The notes beneath the pieces were generated by a model. The model was not told the origin of the DNA, did no database searches, and saw only the letters and a program-made list of their open reading frames with translations. From Riptortus pedestris (lineage: Eukaryota > Arthropoda > Insecta > Hemiptera > Alydidae), in NCBI GenBank assembly GCA_019009955.1, contig CM032233.1:13435001-13499000 (forward strand): a DNA stretch of 64,000 bases, given 5' to 3'. Below, piece after piece: positions 10,239 to 21,679 of the stretch (position 1 is the stretch's first letter; each line of letters starts with the position of its first letter). Both the position numbers and the translations under genes were made by a program.

Positions 10239-12497
10239 TTCTACAGGGATTCCAGCCATCGAGGTTCTAGCAATAGTCTTCTAGCTGCTCATCCATTCTA
10301 CTGTCGTGCCCCAACCACCTTAGGAACCTGTCCTGTTTTCTCGATTGGTCACTAGTGTGAACGAGATCTTGCTCTTCCACAGGTTCAGAGACTCCATCAA
10401 TCCACATCTAGCCTTCTACAGGGCTTGCAGCCATCGAGGTTCTAGCAATAGTCTTCTAGCTGCTCATCCATTCTACTGTCCTGCCCCAACCACCTTAGGA
10501 ACCTGTCCTGTTTTCTCTATTGGTCACTAGTGTGAACGAGATCTTGCTCTTCCACAGGTTCAGAGACTCCATCAATCCTCATCTAGCCTTCTACAGGGCT
10601 TGCAGCCATCGATGTTCTAGCAATACAGTCTTCTAGCAGTTCATCCATTCTACTGTCCTGCCCCAACCACCTTAGGAACCTGTCCTGTTTTCTTGATTGG
10701 TCACTAGTGTGAGAGAGATCTTGCTCTTCCACAGGTTCAGGGACTCCATCAATCCACAACTTCTTATTAGCCTTCTACAGGGCTTACTGCCTTCGAGGTT
10801 CTAGCAATACAGTCTTCTAGCAGCTCATCCATTCTACTGTCCTGCCCCAACCACCTTAGGAACCTGTCCTGTTTTCTTGATTGGTCACTAGTGTGAGAGA
10901 GATCTTGCTCTTCCACAGATTCAGGGACTCCATCAATCCACAACTTCTTATTAGCCTTCTACAGGGCTTACTGCCTTCGAGGTTCTAGCAATACAGTCTT
11001 CTAGCAGCTCATCCATTCTACTGTCCTGCCCCAACCACCTTAGGAACCTGTCCTGTTTTCTTGATTGGTCACTAGTGTGAGAGAGATCTTGCTCTTCCAC
11101 AGATTCAGGGACTCCATCAATCCACGTCTTCTTATTAGCCTTCTACAGGGCTTACTGCCTTCGAGGTTCTAGCAATACAGTCTTCTAGCAGCTCATCCAT
11201 TCTACTGTCCTGCCCCAACCACCTTAGGAACCTGTCCTGTTTTCTTGATTGGCCACTAGTGTGAACGAGATCTTGCTCTTCCACAGATTCAGAGACTCCA
11301 TCAATCCACAACTTCTTATTAGCCTTCTACAAGGCTTACTGCCTTCGAGGTTCTAGCAATACAGTCTTCTAGCTGCTCATCCATTCTACTGTCCTGCCCC
11401 TACCACCTTAGGAACCTGTCCTGTTTTCTTGATTGGCCACTAGTGTGAACGAGATCTTGCTCTTCCACAGATTCAGAGACTCCCTCCATCCACAACTGCT
11501 GAGGAGCCTTCTACAAGGCTTACTGCCTTCGAGGTTCTAGCAATACAGTCTTCTAGCTGCTCATCCATTCTACTGTCGTGCCCCAACCACCTTAGGAACC
11601 TGTCCTGTTTTCTCTATTGGCCACTAGTGTGAGAGAGATCTTGCTCTTCCACAGGTTCAGAGACTCCATCAATCCACATCTAGCCTTCTACAGGGCTTGC
11701 AGCCATCGAGGTTCTAGCAATAGTCTTCTAGCTGCTCGTCCATTCTACTGTCGTGCCCCAACCACCTTAGGAACCCGTCCTGTGTTTTGGATTGGTCACT
11801 AATGTGAACGAGATCTTGCTCTTCCACAGGTTCAGAGACTCCATCAATCCACATCTAGCCTTCTACAGGGCTTGCAGCCATCGATGTTCTAGCAATACAG
11901 TCTTCTAGCAGTTCATCCATTCTACTGTCCTGCCCCAACCACCTTAGGAACCTGTCCTGTTTTCTTGATTGGTCACTAGTGTGAGAGAGATCTTGCTCTT
12001 CCACAGATTCAGGGACTCCATCAATCCACAACTTCTTATTAGCCTTCTACAGGGCTTACTGCCTTCGAGGTTCTAGCAATACAGTCTTCTAGCAGCTCAT
12101 CCATTCTACTGTCCTGCCCCAACCACCTTAGGAACCTGTCCTGTTTTCTTGATTGGTCACTAGTGTGAGAGAGATCTTGCTCTTCCAAAGATTCAGGGAC
12201 TCCATCAATCCACAACTTCTTATTAGCCTTCTACAAGGCTTACTGCCTTCGAGGTTCTAGCAATACAGTCTTCTAGCTGCTCATCCATTCTACTGTCCTG
12301 CCCCTACCACCTTAGGAACCTGTCCTGTTTTCTTGATTGGTCACTAGTGTGAGAGAGATCTTGCTCTTCCACAGATTCAGGGACTCCATCAATCCACAAC
12401 TTCTTATTAGCCTTCTACAAGGCTTACTGCCTTCGAGGTTCTAGCAATACAGTCTTCTAGCTGCTCATCCATTCTACTGTCCTGCCCCTACCACCTG
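10239..12497. repeat. ~180-bp satellite array, about 12.5 units
   Basis: Tandem units of 175-184 bp with recurring blocks: CTGCCCCAACCACCTTAGGA, 'cctgtcctgttttc', GGTCACTAGTGTGA, AGATCTTGCTCTTCCACAG, and GAGGTTCTAGCAATA followed by CAGTCTTCTAGC. Successive copies of ATCCATTCTACTG start at 10291, 10466, 10643, 10827 and 11011, so the period rose from 175 to 184 by small insertions (CTTCTTATTAG). Two variant types are interspersed. Open frames of ~60 aa recur only because units repeat. Confidence 0.92.
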
Positions 12498-12983
12498 AGC
12501 TGTCGGACTGTGATATTATAAAGTGCTCGTTCTGTAGTGATTTCCCTTGAACAAATATGACATTTTCAATAACATGTCCAAACGTGGAGCTTGTAGATAT
12601 CCCTTCTACCGACTCCCAGTAATTTCTTATTTTTCTTTGGATCAGCTCATTCAATAATAAATGAACGAAGTAGTTTTTGATTATAGATTTAAGTTATAGG
12701 TAGGAAGGGTTAATGAGTCACATTCTGAGTTTATTTTTATATTTCGTACTGCTCTCTATTAGCCTAAATTCCATATATAATAAACATAATTAAGTTTTAC
12801 TTACATAAGTTTTAAGGGTTTTTGTGAAATATTTCTATTAATATTTCTTATTGAAAAATTGTAAATATTTTGGCAATGTAAATAAAATTAATTGTACAGT
12901 TTTATTGAGTTGTATTACATAATTTATGTTTTTTTTATAAATCATTATCTTGTAAACTAAAGAGGTAGTGGATAACCGACTGA

Positions 12984-12988
<5 letters not shown>
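12498..12988. other. Unassigned flank of the satellite
   Basis: A stop-free minus-strand stretch (12457-12654, 65 codons) runs from unique sequence into the last satellite unit. It could be the remnant of the sequence the satellite grew from. No domain is recognised. The rest is AT-rich DNA. Confidence 0.25.

Positions 12989-13036
<48 letters not shown>
12989..13036. repeat. (TA)n microsatellite
   Basis: An uninterrupted TA tract of about 48 bp. Further TA tracts lie at 13436-13486 and 13847-13884. The DNA between them has no recognisable gene. A G-run of 12 lies at 13190-13201. Confidence 0.95.
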
Positions 13037-13038
<2 letters not shown>

Positions 13039-13434
13039 GGGGGCAATATAATTTAAAGATCTTTAGCCCCCCCAGAACTGACTTGAGGGATTCGCTATCA
13101 GAGTAGTCTGTGCACAACCCCTGATAACCAAGAAGGACCTACAATGATTTGTCTCCAGGAGACAATTAATTTAGTAATTTAATATTCCCCGGGGGGGGGG
13201 GGTATATCACGGACGGCCAGTTTTTTTAGTCGACGGGTTCTAATAGAGTCAAAGTCCTTCGTCATACCGACGGGCAGTCATACTCATTTACTCACTAGAC
13301 TTCCGCAATTCCACTTCGCCACGACACCAGCGCGAACTGGTGTTACAACTCGTCCACCCATTTAATAAGTACTGACCATGCTAGATGTAGTTTGGCTCAC
13401 CTGATCTAAAGTCGGAGGTTCTACCTCCGATCTA

Positions 13435-13488
<54 letters not shown>

Positions 13489-13842
13489 TTTGATACCCTC
13501 TTTAAATTATTTGAAAATATATCCATACTGGATCAAAAATAAAAAATACATTTTTCTTCGTTTTAAACATTTTATTATTTATTTTCATGGGCATGGCGTT
13601 TCGAGCAGTCTAGCTCATTATCGAGGGGTTCCTTTTCTCCAAAAATACCATTTAAAATGTTTGGTAGTTTTGTATATATACTATTTATAATTTATACCTT
13701 ATTGTAATTTCCTCGCCTAATTTATATTCTATATATGAATGTGGTTAGTTAGCATTGGTACATTTTGTTTTCTTATCACCCATGACCAGAGTAAGACTGC
13801 ACTTTCAAACTATACATAAATAATTGTGTCCCAAGAATACTT

Positions 13843-13887
<45 letters not shown>

Positions 13888-14539
13888 GGCAAAAGACAAT
13901 ATGCGTTTAAACTCGAAATGATTGCTTAAAGTATTACTTAGGTTGCAGGGACGGCTACGATCTCTTCCCCTCGACTAGCTTTTTGAATATAAATGAAATT
14001 ATTTTTAGGGTAACACGATTATTTAATTCCATCAGGTAGATAAATTATTACAATAATATTTTGAATCAATAATTTAAGGAGAAGAATGTTGATAACTCTA
14101 ATGCGAGAGCGGAAATAGACGGGAGGCTAATAAAGTTAATTGGGTTTACTTATTTCCTGTGAAGTGCTGGCATTACTGGAAGTGATTTCCACTGAGATCT
14201 ACAATTACGAATATAACCTTACGTGCTAAACTATGCTTAACTATATGTGCTCGGATTGGTTTTTGAAAGGAAATATGTGCATTATAGATGACATTTAATT
14301 GTAATAAATGCTATTCATGATTATGGTTTGAATTATTCAAAAACGGTGAGTCAAAAAGTGTAGAGGGATAGATTATGAACACATTTTTATTTATTCTTCA
14401 TAACATAAAATTTCTATTCTATTAATACCCAAAATTTACACTTTACGATTGGCTATTTCGGAAAAACATTTCGTCGTGGAGTGAAGTGTATTTGTACACA
14501 TTGAAGTCTTGCTATAACAATACCATCATTAGTCAGTCA

Positions 14540-14576
14540 ACAATGATTTCCCGGGCATCGCCGGGTACCTTAGCTA

Positions 14577-14577
<1 letters not shown>
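14540..14577 (+). mobile_element. Helitron-like 3' terminus
   Basis: The sequence CCCGGGCATCGCCGGG can form a short GC hairpin. It is followed after ~10 bases by CTAG (14574-14577) and then T of a (TA)n tract, the layout of Helitron 3' ends (hairpin, CTRR, T). The 5' end (A|TC) was not located. The element would extend leftward, perhaps to the TA tract at 13847-13884. Confidence 0.5.
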
Positions 14578-14638
<61 letters not shown>

Positions 14639-15320
14639 CTGTTAACACTCTAGCGGTCGCAATTTTTGTTTAATCGTCACCAAACTCGGTATTTAATCGT
14701 TTTATGTAAAAAGGAAGATCAAGTTCGTTAACGGCTGAAATCGGACCAGTGGGAGAGGGGGTTTAGAGGGGGGATTTTCAAAATTTCGAAATATCTCCGT
14801 TATTATGCATCGGATCGAAAAATTGTATAGAACTAATCTTATTGCAAATTACATTTAATATAAATATCGTTATATGCATTTATTCTCTATCTTGAACATT
14901 AACCGAGATATTTTTGCATTTTTATGAAGGCTGTGGTCGGGTATTGTTCGGATTAGTTCGGCCGTTTTCGTAACTTCTTGGCTCAGGTGGAAGCTTCTTC
15001 TAACCTTACCTGTCGTTTCTAACCTTACCTTACCTTCGTTACTTTGTGTGATTTATGCAAATACGGTCTGTTCATCCGCCGCCCCCCCCCCTTCTTTAGT
15101 TCTTCGACTACTAAAATTTGAGTTATTAAAATATAAATTATTTTTACAATTCAGAAGCGGTTTCAGTTGGAAATTTATTAAAATTAACTGAAAGATTTCT
15201 TATTACCGTTTGTATTTACTCATGGTGGGTTTGTATTACCAGTATGGAGATTTCTCTATTGCTAAACTTCACATGGGAAATCTGCTTAGTTTACCCAGCC
15301 CCTCCGTGACGGACTTTTTT
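14578..15320 (-). repeat. TTAA-ended MITE-like repeat, left part only
   Basis: After the (TA)n at 14578-14634 the sequence follows the family in minus orientation (TTGTCTGTTAACACTCTAGC, the 'cgaaatatctccgttatt' block, ending 'cagcccctccgtgacggac'). The block expected on the other side of the (TA)n is missing, and a Helitron-like end abuts it instead. A ~115-bp unrelated stretch (14930-15050) is inserted or diverged. Confidence 0.55.
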
Positions 15321-15418
15321 TAAATTTATGATCATGTCCCTGAAGAGGCATTATAGAAAACGCGAAACATGTAGAGCAGATTCTTAATAATATGGAGTGA
15401 ACGTACAAGGTGTGTGTG

Positions 15419-15463
<45 letters not shown>

Positions 15464-16250
15464 CCGCATATACATATACTTTATTTGTGTGTGGTACTGA
15501 AGAGAGGAGCACTCGTTGTTTAATGTACGAAAGTTTATAACGGAAGCATTTGTTATTTTACCTTTATATACATGTCCCTGGCTGAGGAGCTTAATGGTCA
15601 TATTCCGCCAGGCAAAGTAAGGCCTAAGAACCATCTAAACTTGTATTATTCAGCCCTTCTCAACCTTCTAGTATACTCTAATTTTATTTTATTTCGACCT
15701 TTAAAAAATATACAACCGAGAACTAATGAGACTGAATGTTATTTTCTATTAAAAATTACCAAGATAGTAAATTCATTAATCCCACCATCAATTAATAATA
15801 CGGAATAAACGCAATCTGCAGCTATACTTCCTACTCGGGGTTACATAGATTTAATAAGTTATATGACAAAATATGTAATTATGTAAGTAATGAAATTTCA
15901 ATTTGGCCTCAATGCCACACAGTGAAACTTTTTGACATTTATCAATATTTATACATCAAGAAACAAAATTTGTACCATTGTAAGTGACATAAAAATAAAG
16001 GAACTTCAACTGTCATAGTATTTCTTAAATACAAATCCCATAGCACACATAATTGGAATATTTCCCTCTGGAGAACCAGATATTGAGGTTTAACCCAACA
16101 TCATATAACGCTTTAACCCGCTGACTAATCTGAGCCCCCTATAAATAATACAACTTAGGAATTAATGTAGTGATAAAAAAAAAATAGAAAAGACAATCCT
16201 CCTAGAGATACAAACTACTTAAAATTATAATATTAACCAGAAACCTAAAA
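15321..16250. other. Intergenic DNA with TA tract
   Basis: It holds a CTGAAGA...CGAAAC motif (15340-15368), a (TA)n tract (15424-15461) and otherwise AT-rich sequence. Open frames of 78-100 codons on both strands have no recognisable domains or splice context. Confidence 0.3.
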
Positions 16251-16256
16251 AAAGAA

Positions 16257-17037
16257 AAAGTCCGTCAAGCAGGGCCTGCGTAAATTAAGCAGATTTCCCC
16301 CGTGAAGTTTAGTAATAGATAAATCTACATACTGGTAACACAACACCACCGTGAATAAATACAAACGGAAATAAGAAATGTTTCATCCAATTCCAATTAC
16401 CTGCCGACAGGGAGCGTTAGGTTAGAAATGTAAACAAACGGGTCTGCCCACCTCACACCGGAAAGAAAAACAATTACTGAAATATATCAGAATATAACAT
16501 ATTAATTTTATTAAGAACTATTTACTATATCTAGTACTGTAATTAATAATGAGTCAGAATAATTGTTATCTCTATCAATCAAATTTTAGTAGTCCAAAAC
16601 CTTAAGACGGGGGGGGGGCACCAGGACATATTTGCATGTACCTCGTATAATAAAGGTCTCTTCAATACAATTTTTGGTATACTTCAAATAATGTGATTTA
16701 TTATGTAGCAGAGTATTGTTTATGTAACATGAGTAGAAGTGGCGGTTTGCTGATGGCTGAAAACTGAAAAATGCAAATATCTCGGTTAATATTCAAGATA
16801 GTGAATTAATGTATATCACAATATTTATAGAACATTTAATTTTCAATAAGATTGGTTCTATACAATTTTTCGATCCGACCTTTGGTAACGGAGACATTTC
16901 GAATTTTCGATTATCCTCCCCTCTAAAAACCCCTTCCCCCTGGCCCGATTTCAGCCGTTAACGAATTTGATCTTTCTTTTTACATATCGAGTTTGGTATT
17001 GATTAAACAATAATTGCGACCGCTAGAGCGGTAACAG

Positions 17038-17095
<58 letters not shown>

Positions 17096-17216
17096 TTTTG
17101 AATGGACCTAATTTTCGTCATCTCCTGGGTAGGATCGATGGACATTTGAAGAAAAATTTCGAAAATCGCGACATGAGTGCGACCTCAATAGCTGATTTCC
17201 CTTAAGGGAAATCTGC
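16257..17216 (+). repeat. TTAA-ended MITE-like repeat, best uninterrupted copy
   Basis: A full copy of about 960 bp. It starts AGTCCGTCAAGCAGGGCCTG and contains AAATATCTCGGTTAATATTC, a C-rich run, 'attgcgaccgctagagcgg' and (TA)n (17041-17092). It then has the TGAATGGACC block and ends TGATTTCCCTTAA. The next copy starts immediately with TTAAGGGAAATCTGCT, sharing the TTAA, so the two copies abut across one TTAA. This copy serves as the empty-site reference for the interrupted ones. Confidence 0.65.
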
Positions 17217-18245
17217 TAAAAAGTCCGTCAAGCAGGGGCTTCGTAAACTAAGCAGATTTTCCATGGGAAGGTTTACAATGGATAAATATAAATACTGGTT
17301 ACACCACCGCAAATATTAAGTGAGTATTATTATTTATTAACGTCCACTATTTGCAACTCAGGCTAATTGGAACGGGTTATCTACAGGTTACCACCCTTTT
17401 CTAACCAGGGTGGGACTTAGGATGTTATTTAATGAATTTCGTTACTAAATAATTTCCTTTGTCCAGGCAAGAATGGAACTCACCACTCTAGGATTACCAT
17501 GTGAGATTAAAGGCAACGCTTTAACTCACATGGCTAACCTGAGCCCCATTTAAGTGAATAAATACAAACGGTTATGAGAAATCTTTCAGTTACAAGTAGA
17601 AGAAAAGCGTTCGAATTGTAAAAAAACAGGCCAGCCAACCTGAATACTAGACGGGAAAGAAAAACCATTAATGAAATATATCTGAATATAACACATTAGT
17701 TTTATTGAAAACTATTTACTATAGCTAATGCTCTAATTTATAATGAATCAGAGTAATTTTAATCTCAATTACTTAAATTTTAGTAATCCAAGAACAAAAG
17801 AAGGCCCCCCTTCTTTTGTTCTTGGATTGGGAGAACAACAGAACGTGTTTGCATATATCCCACAAAGTAAAAGTTCAATGGGAACAATATTCCGTATTTA
17901 ACCTTGTAACAACATGGTTCATGATATAAAAGCTTATTATTAATATAACATGGTTAGGAGGACATTAAAATATCTACGTTAATGTTCATGATTCAGAAAA
18001 TATGTATAGAACAATTTTTATAGATCATTTAATTTTCAATAAGATTGGTTCTATAATTTCTTTCGATCCGAAATATTGTAACGGAGATATTTCGAATTTT
18101 CAAAATACTCCACCTCCCATTGGTCCGATTTTAGCCATTGACGAACTTGACCTTTATTTTTGCAAAATACGATTAAATATGGAGTTTGGTAACGATCAAA
18201 CAAAAATTGCGACCGCTAGTGCGTTGACAGACAAATATATATATA
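17213..18245 (+). repeat. TTAA-ended MITE-like repeat, interrupted by SINE and Helitron
   Basis: It starts TTAAGGGAAATCTGCTAAAA and follows the family to its (TA)n at 18236. A SINE is inserted at 17324-17549. Its right-hand block reappears at 19805-19956 (TA tract, TGAACGGACC... to CATTTCCCTTA), beyond a Helitron-like insertion. Together the pieces make one copy with two later insertions. A 129-codon open frame at 18002-18391 crosses the junction and is chance. Confidence 0.6.
17324..17549 (-). mobile_element. tRNA-derived SINE (copy 1)
   Basis: Read on the minus strand: GGGGCTCAGGTTAGCCATG (tRNA-like head with A box), a degenerate B box (expected GGTTCGATTCC), a central conserved body ('ccaccctggttag'), and a TAA-rich tail. 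Flanked by TTAAGTGA at 17316-17323 and 17550-17557, a target-site duplication inside the MITE copy. Confidence 0.8.
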
Positions 18246-19800
18246 CTAGCTCAGATAACCGGCTTCGCTCGGGAATTTATTTGAGGCTGGATGGTGATGG
18301 TATATTTATGGCAAGGCTTTACTTTGCACAATATTTTGACATTTACCCGTCCCAGTGTTTAGGGCTAATACCCGTCGTTGGCATTTGTTAATAATAAAAT
18401 TACTTTATTAAGTAAGACTTCACTGTCCTCCATCTTGTCATATTTCCCGTCTCCTGTGCATTATGCATAGATTTAAATTATTAAGGAGAAAATATTGACA
18501 TACATTTGAATTAATTTTTCCAGGTGAGGTACCTGGTAATTCATATTGAAAAGAAGTGTTGAGCAAATTTCTCTAAATAACAAAATAAACAACTTTTTTT
18601 ACTTGCATATTTGCCAAAACCCCAATAGGAAATCATTATTATTAATTTCAGGCCTAATTTATAACCCCCACTACTGCCCGTCCCTAGAAATGTTAGTATG
18701 GCTTATTATAAGGAAGGCGTTAGTGCTAATAAACATACTGAGTGTTTCATTTAGTTCGGTTGAGTCTTTTGTGCCAAATAAAATTGTTGTCTCCCGCTAT
18801 AATTTTTTGAGTATAACACCTTTATACTTCGGTATACGATGATAGTGTATATAAAAAAAAAAGTTTCCCTAAATAACAAAATAAATAACTTTTGTTATGT
18901 GCATATTTGCCGAAAATGCAATAGGAAACGAAATATCACTATTATTAATTTCAGGCCTTCCTTATAACCCCCACTCCTGTCCGTCCCTAGAAATGTTAGT
19001 ATGGCTTATTATAAGGAAGGCGTTACTGCTAATTCACATACCGAGTTTGGTTTAGTTCGGTTGAGTCTTTTGTGCCAAATAAAATTGTGGTCTCCCGCTA
19101 TAGTTATTAGCGTATAACTCATTTATACTTCCGTATACGGCAAAAGTGCATATAACAAAAGTTACTCTAAATAACAAAGTAAACAACGTTTGTTACGTGC
19201 ATATTTTCTGAAAAAGCAATAGGAAACGAAATATCACTATTATTAATTTCAGGCCTTCCTTATAACCCCCACTCCTGCCCGTCCCTAGAAATGTTAGTAT
19301 GGCTTATTATAAGGAAGGGGTTAGTACTAATTCACATACCCAGTTTGGTTTAGTTATGTTGAATCTTTTGTGCCAAATAAAATTGTAGACTCCCTCTATA
19401 GTTTTTAGCGTATAACTTATTTATACTTTCGTATACGGGAAAAGTGCACATAACAAAAGTTACTCTAAATTACAAAATAAACAACTTTTGTTATGGGCAT
19501 ATTTGCTGAAAAAGCAATAGGAAACGAAATATCGCTATTTTTAATTTCAGGCCTCCCTTATAACCCCCACTCCTGTTTGTCTTAGAGAATATAAATATAG
19601 CCTAAAGTCTAAGTTGGGCTAGTAGTAATGTACATACCAAGTTTCATAAAATTCGGTACGGCCGTTTATGCGTGAAAAGGTAACAAACAAACAAACATAC
19701 ACGAAAGAAACAAAATGCAGTTATGGTGTCTATGACATGTGAAACGAAAAGTTATCGTGAAATTTCGCGAAAAAAATCAATGTACAGACAGAGGTTACAA
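18246..19800 (-). mobile_element. Helitron-like non-autonomous element with ~300-bp internal tandem repeat
   Basis: The left (+) edge is A|CTAG at 18245-18249, followed by CCGGCTTCGCTCGGG, which read on the minus strand is a GC hairpin then CTAG. This fits a Helitron 3' end. Inside are about 3.4 tandem units of ~300 bp (18560-19690; GTCCCTAGAAATGTTAGTAT at 18680, 18983 and 19281). They contain blocks shared with the Helitron at 57610-58240. The far end has GGTAACAAACAAACAAACAT, common in arthropod repeats. The exact right edge is not resolved; it lies in or before the TA tract at 19805. Confidence 0.55.
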
Positions 19801-19804
19801 TTTT

Positions 19805-19956
19805 ATATATATATATATATCTATATATATATATATATACATACAGTTTTGAACGGACCTCATTTTCGTCATCTACTAGGTAGGATCGATGGACATTTGA
19901 AGAAAAATTTCGAAAATTCCGTCATGAGTACAACCTCAATAGCTCATTTCCCTTAG
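19805..19956 (+). repeat. Right-hand block of the interrupted MITE copy
   Basis: (TA)n, then CAGTTTTGAACGGACCTCAT and the remainder of the family's right end to CATTTCCCTTA. It is the partner of 17213-18245, and a further copy starts directly after it (TAGGGGAAATCTGCT). Confidence 0.55.
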
Positions 19957-20199
19957 GGGAAATCTGCTAAAAATGCAAATATCTCGGTTAATATCCAAGA
20001 TAAATAAATGTACTTTACAATATTTATAGTAAATTTAATTTGTAATATGATTGGTTCTATATAAGTTTTCGATCCGACATATAGTAACGGAGATATTTCG
20101 AATTTTCGAAATCCCCCCCCCTTTAAACCGCTTAAGTGAAATCTCCTAAAATTGTGAGACAAATATACAGATTAAGGAAATCTGCTAAAATGTATATAT
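19957..20199 (+). repeat. MITE-like repeat fragments
   Basis: A truncated copy: GGGGAAATCTGCTAAAAA jumps straight to AAATATCTCGGTTAATATCC and on to the C-run at 20112. A second left end (AAGGAAATCTGCTAAAA) follows at 20174, just before the SINE. Confidence 0.45.
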
Positions 20200-20207
20200 C
20201 GCGGCGG

Positions 20208-20424
20208 GGGCTCAGGTTGGCCGTGTGAGTTAAGGCGTTGGTCCCGATCTCGCGTGGTAAACCTAGAGTGGCGGGTTCGATTCCTGTCCTGAGTAATAGA
20301 AATTTATTTGGTGACGGACTCATTAAATAAATTCCTTAGTTCCACCCTGGCCAGGAAAGGATGGCGACCTGTAGATAACCCGTCTCAATTAGCCATAGCA
20401 GCATTAAGTGGACGTAAATAAATA
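20208..20424 (+). mobile_element. tRNA-derived SINE (copy 2)
   Basis: GGCTCAGGTTGGCCGTGTGA at the head, B box GGTTCGATTCC at 20275, body 'ttccaccctggccagg', and tail GTGGACGTAAATAAAT. It sits inside a MITE fragment that resumes at 20430. Confidence 0.8.
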
Positions 20425-20429
20425 TCAAG

Positions 20430-20800
20430 CGGCTAGTATTGAAGATAGAGAATAAATGTATATAACAATGTTTACAGTGCATTTAATATTAAATAAGATC
20501 GGTTCTATGGATGTTCTTGATCTAACGTATAATAACGTAGATATTTTGAATTTTCGAAATTCGCCCCTCAAAGCCCCACATCTCACTGGTCCGATTTCAG
20601 CCGTCAACCAACTTGTCCTTTAGTTTTTCATGAAACGCTTATATATCAAGTTTGATTACGATCAAAGAAAGAAGTCCGTCACGCAGGGGCGGCGTAAACT
20701 AAGTAGGTTACCCTCGTGAACTTTAATAATAGATAAATCTAAATACCGGTAACAAAACACCACCGTGAATAATAACGTAAATAAACTTTACGACCATCGC
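20430..20800 (+). repeat. MITE-like repeat fragments
   Basis: 'attgaagatagagaataaatg', 'cagccgtcaac' and the 'tatatcaagtttgattacg' block, followed from 20673 by a fresh left end (GTCCGTCACGCAGGGGCGGC). Both are truncated. Confidence 0.45.
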
Positions 20801-21595
20801 GTCATTCGATTGATAACGGGAATATGGGGGGATCTCCCCCCCCCTCCACCATTCGTTATCAATCTCAGGTCCAATAAGAAACATGTTCTTTAGTGTCGGC
20901 TGATACGGTTAAATATCGAGTATGGTGTAGAGCAAATAAACATTTTGGAAGCAATAAGGTAATATCTGTATGGTTGTTGTGAGCTATTGTTGAGAAGGAG
21001 ATATGTTGAGCGAGAGAGGACGGGAGTGAGCGGGCAAGCTATCTACTGACTCATTATCAGCATGCTTTATCTATGACTCCCAACGATGCATTATTCTCTC
21101 TCCTACCAGCCGATATAACACTTGTTTCTTACTTTAATATTTCATAGTTGTTATTTAGCCTCTCGAGACAACGCTTAGTCTCAGTAGCAGTCCCGTCATT
21201 CCAGGTCTTAATTAATTTATTCCGCTCCGCCCAATAAATTTCCCGTGTGTTCCCACAGTAATTATATTAATATTTGTTTATTATTATAAATTAAAAAAGC
21301 TAATATTGTTTAGACTCGTCTTTATCAGTTGTTTATCTCTCTCTTATCTCTTAGGCTGGCAAGACTGGAGAAACTATGAAATTCGTAGGTTTTAATCTCA
21401 AATTGGAAAGTTTAGTGTTGAGCATGTAGAAGTTGTTTTGTTTGTATACATATATAAAAGAGAAAGGAGTATAAAATGAGAGTCTGTATTAAATGCTGGG
21501 AGTGTATAGGTTTGATAAATGCTGGAGTTAGGAGGGAGGGATGTATGCCTTATCACCTGTGATATTCGCCCTCGGAATCAGTCCCTGGTTTTAGT
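20801..21595 (+). promoter_or_regulatory. Upstream region of DOS/GAB copy A (presumed promoter and 5'UTR)
   Basis: The 800 bp before the copy A start codon. It holds a C-run (20841-20851), several CT-rich stretches and a palindrome-like GCTGATACGGTT, but no clear TATA box at a fitting distance. The 5'UTR may be spliced. That a promoter lies here is inferred from position only. Confidence 0.3.
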
Positions 21596-21679
21596 ATGTC
21601 TCATAAATCTGATAATTTGGAAATAGTTCACGAAGGATGGCTCACCAAATCTCCGCCGACCAAAAGGATTTGGAGAGCG
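21596..21679 (+). CDS. dos: dos copy A exon 1 (PH domain start)
   Basis: 28 codons from ATG at 21596 to donor GCG|GTAAGT. The frame contains IVHEGWLTKSPPTKR, the first strand and loop of a GAB PH domain, where basic residues contact phosphoinositide. It ends in phase 0. The ATG is the first in this frame near the domain, but its context (AGTATGT) is not a strong Kozak site. Confidence 0.85.
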
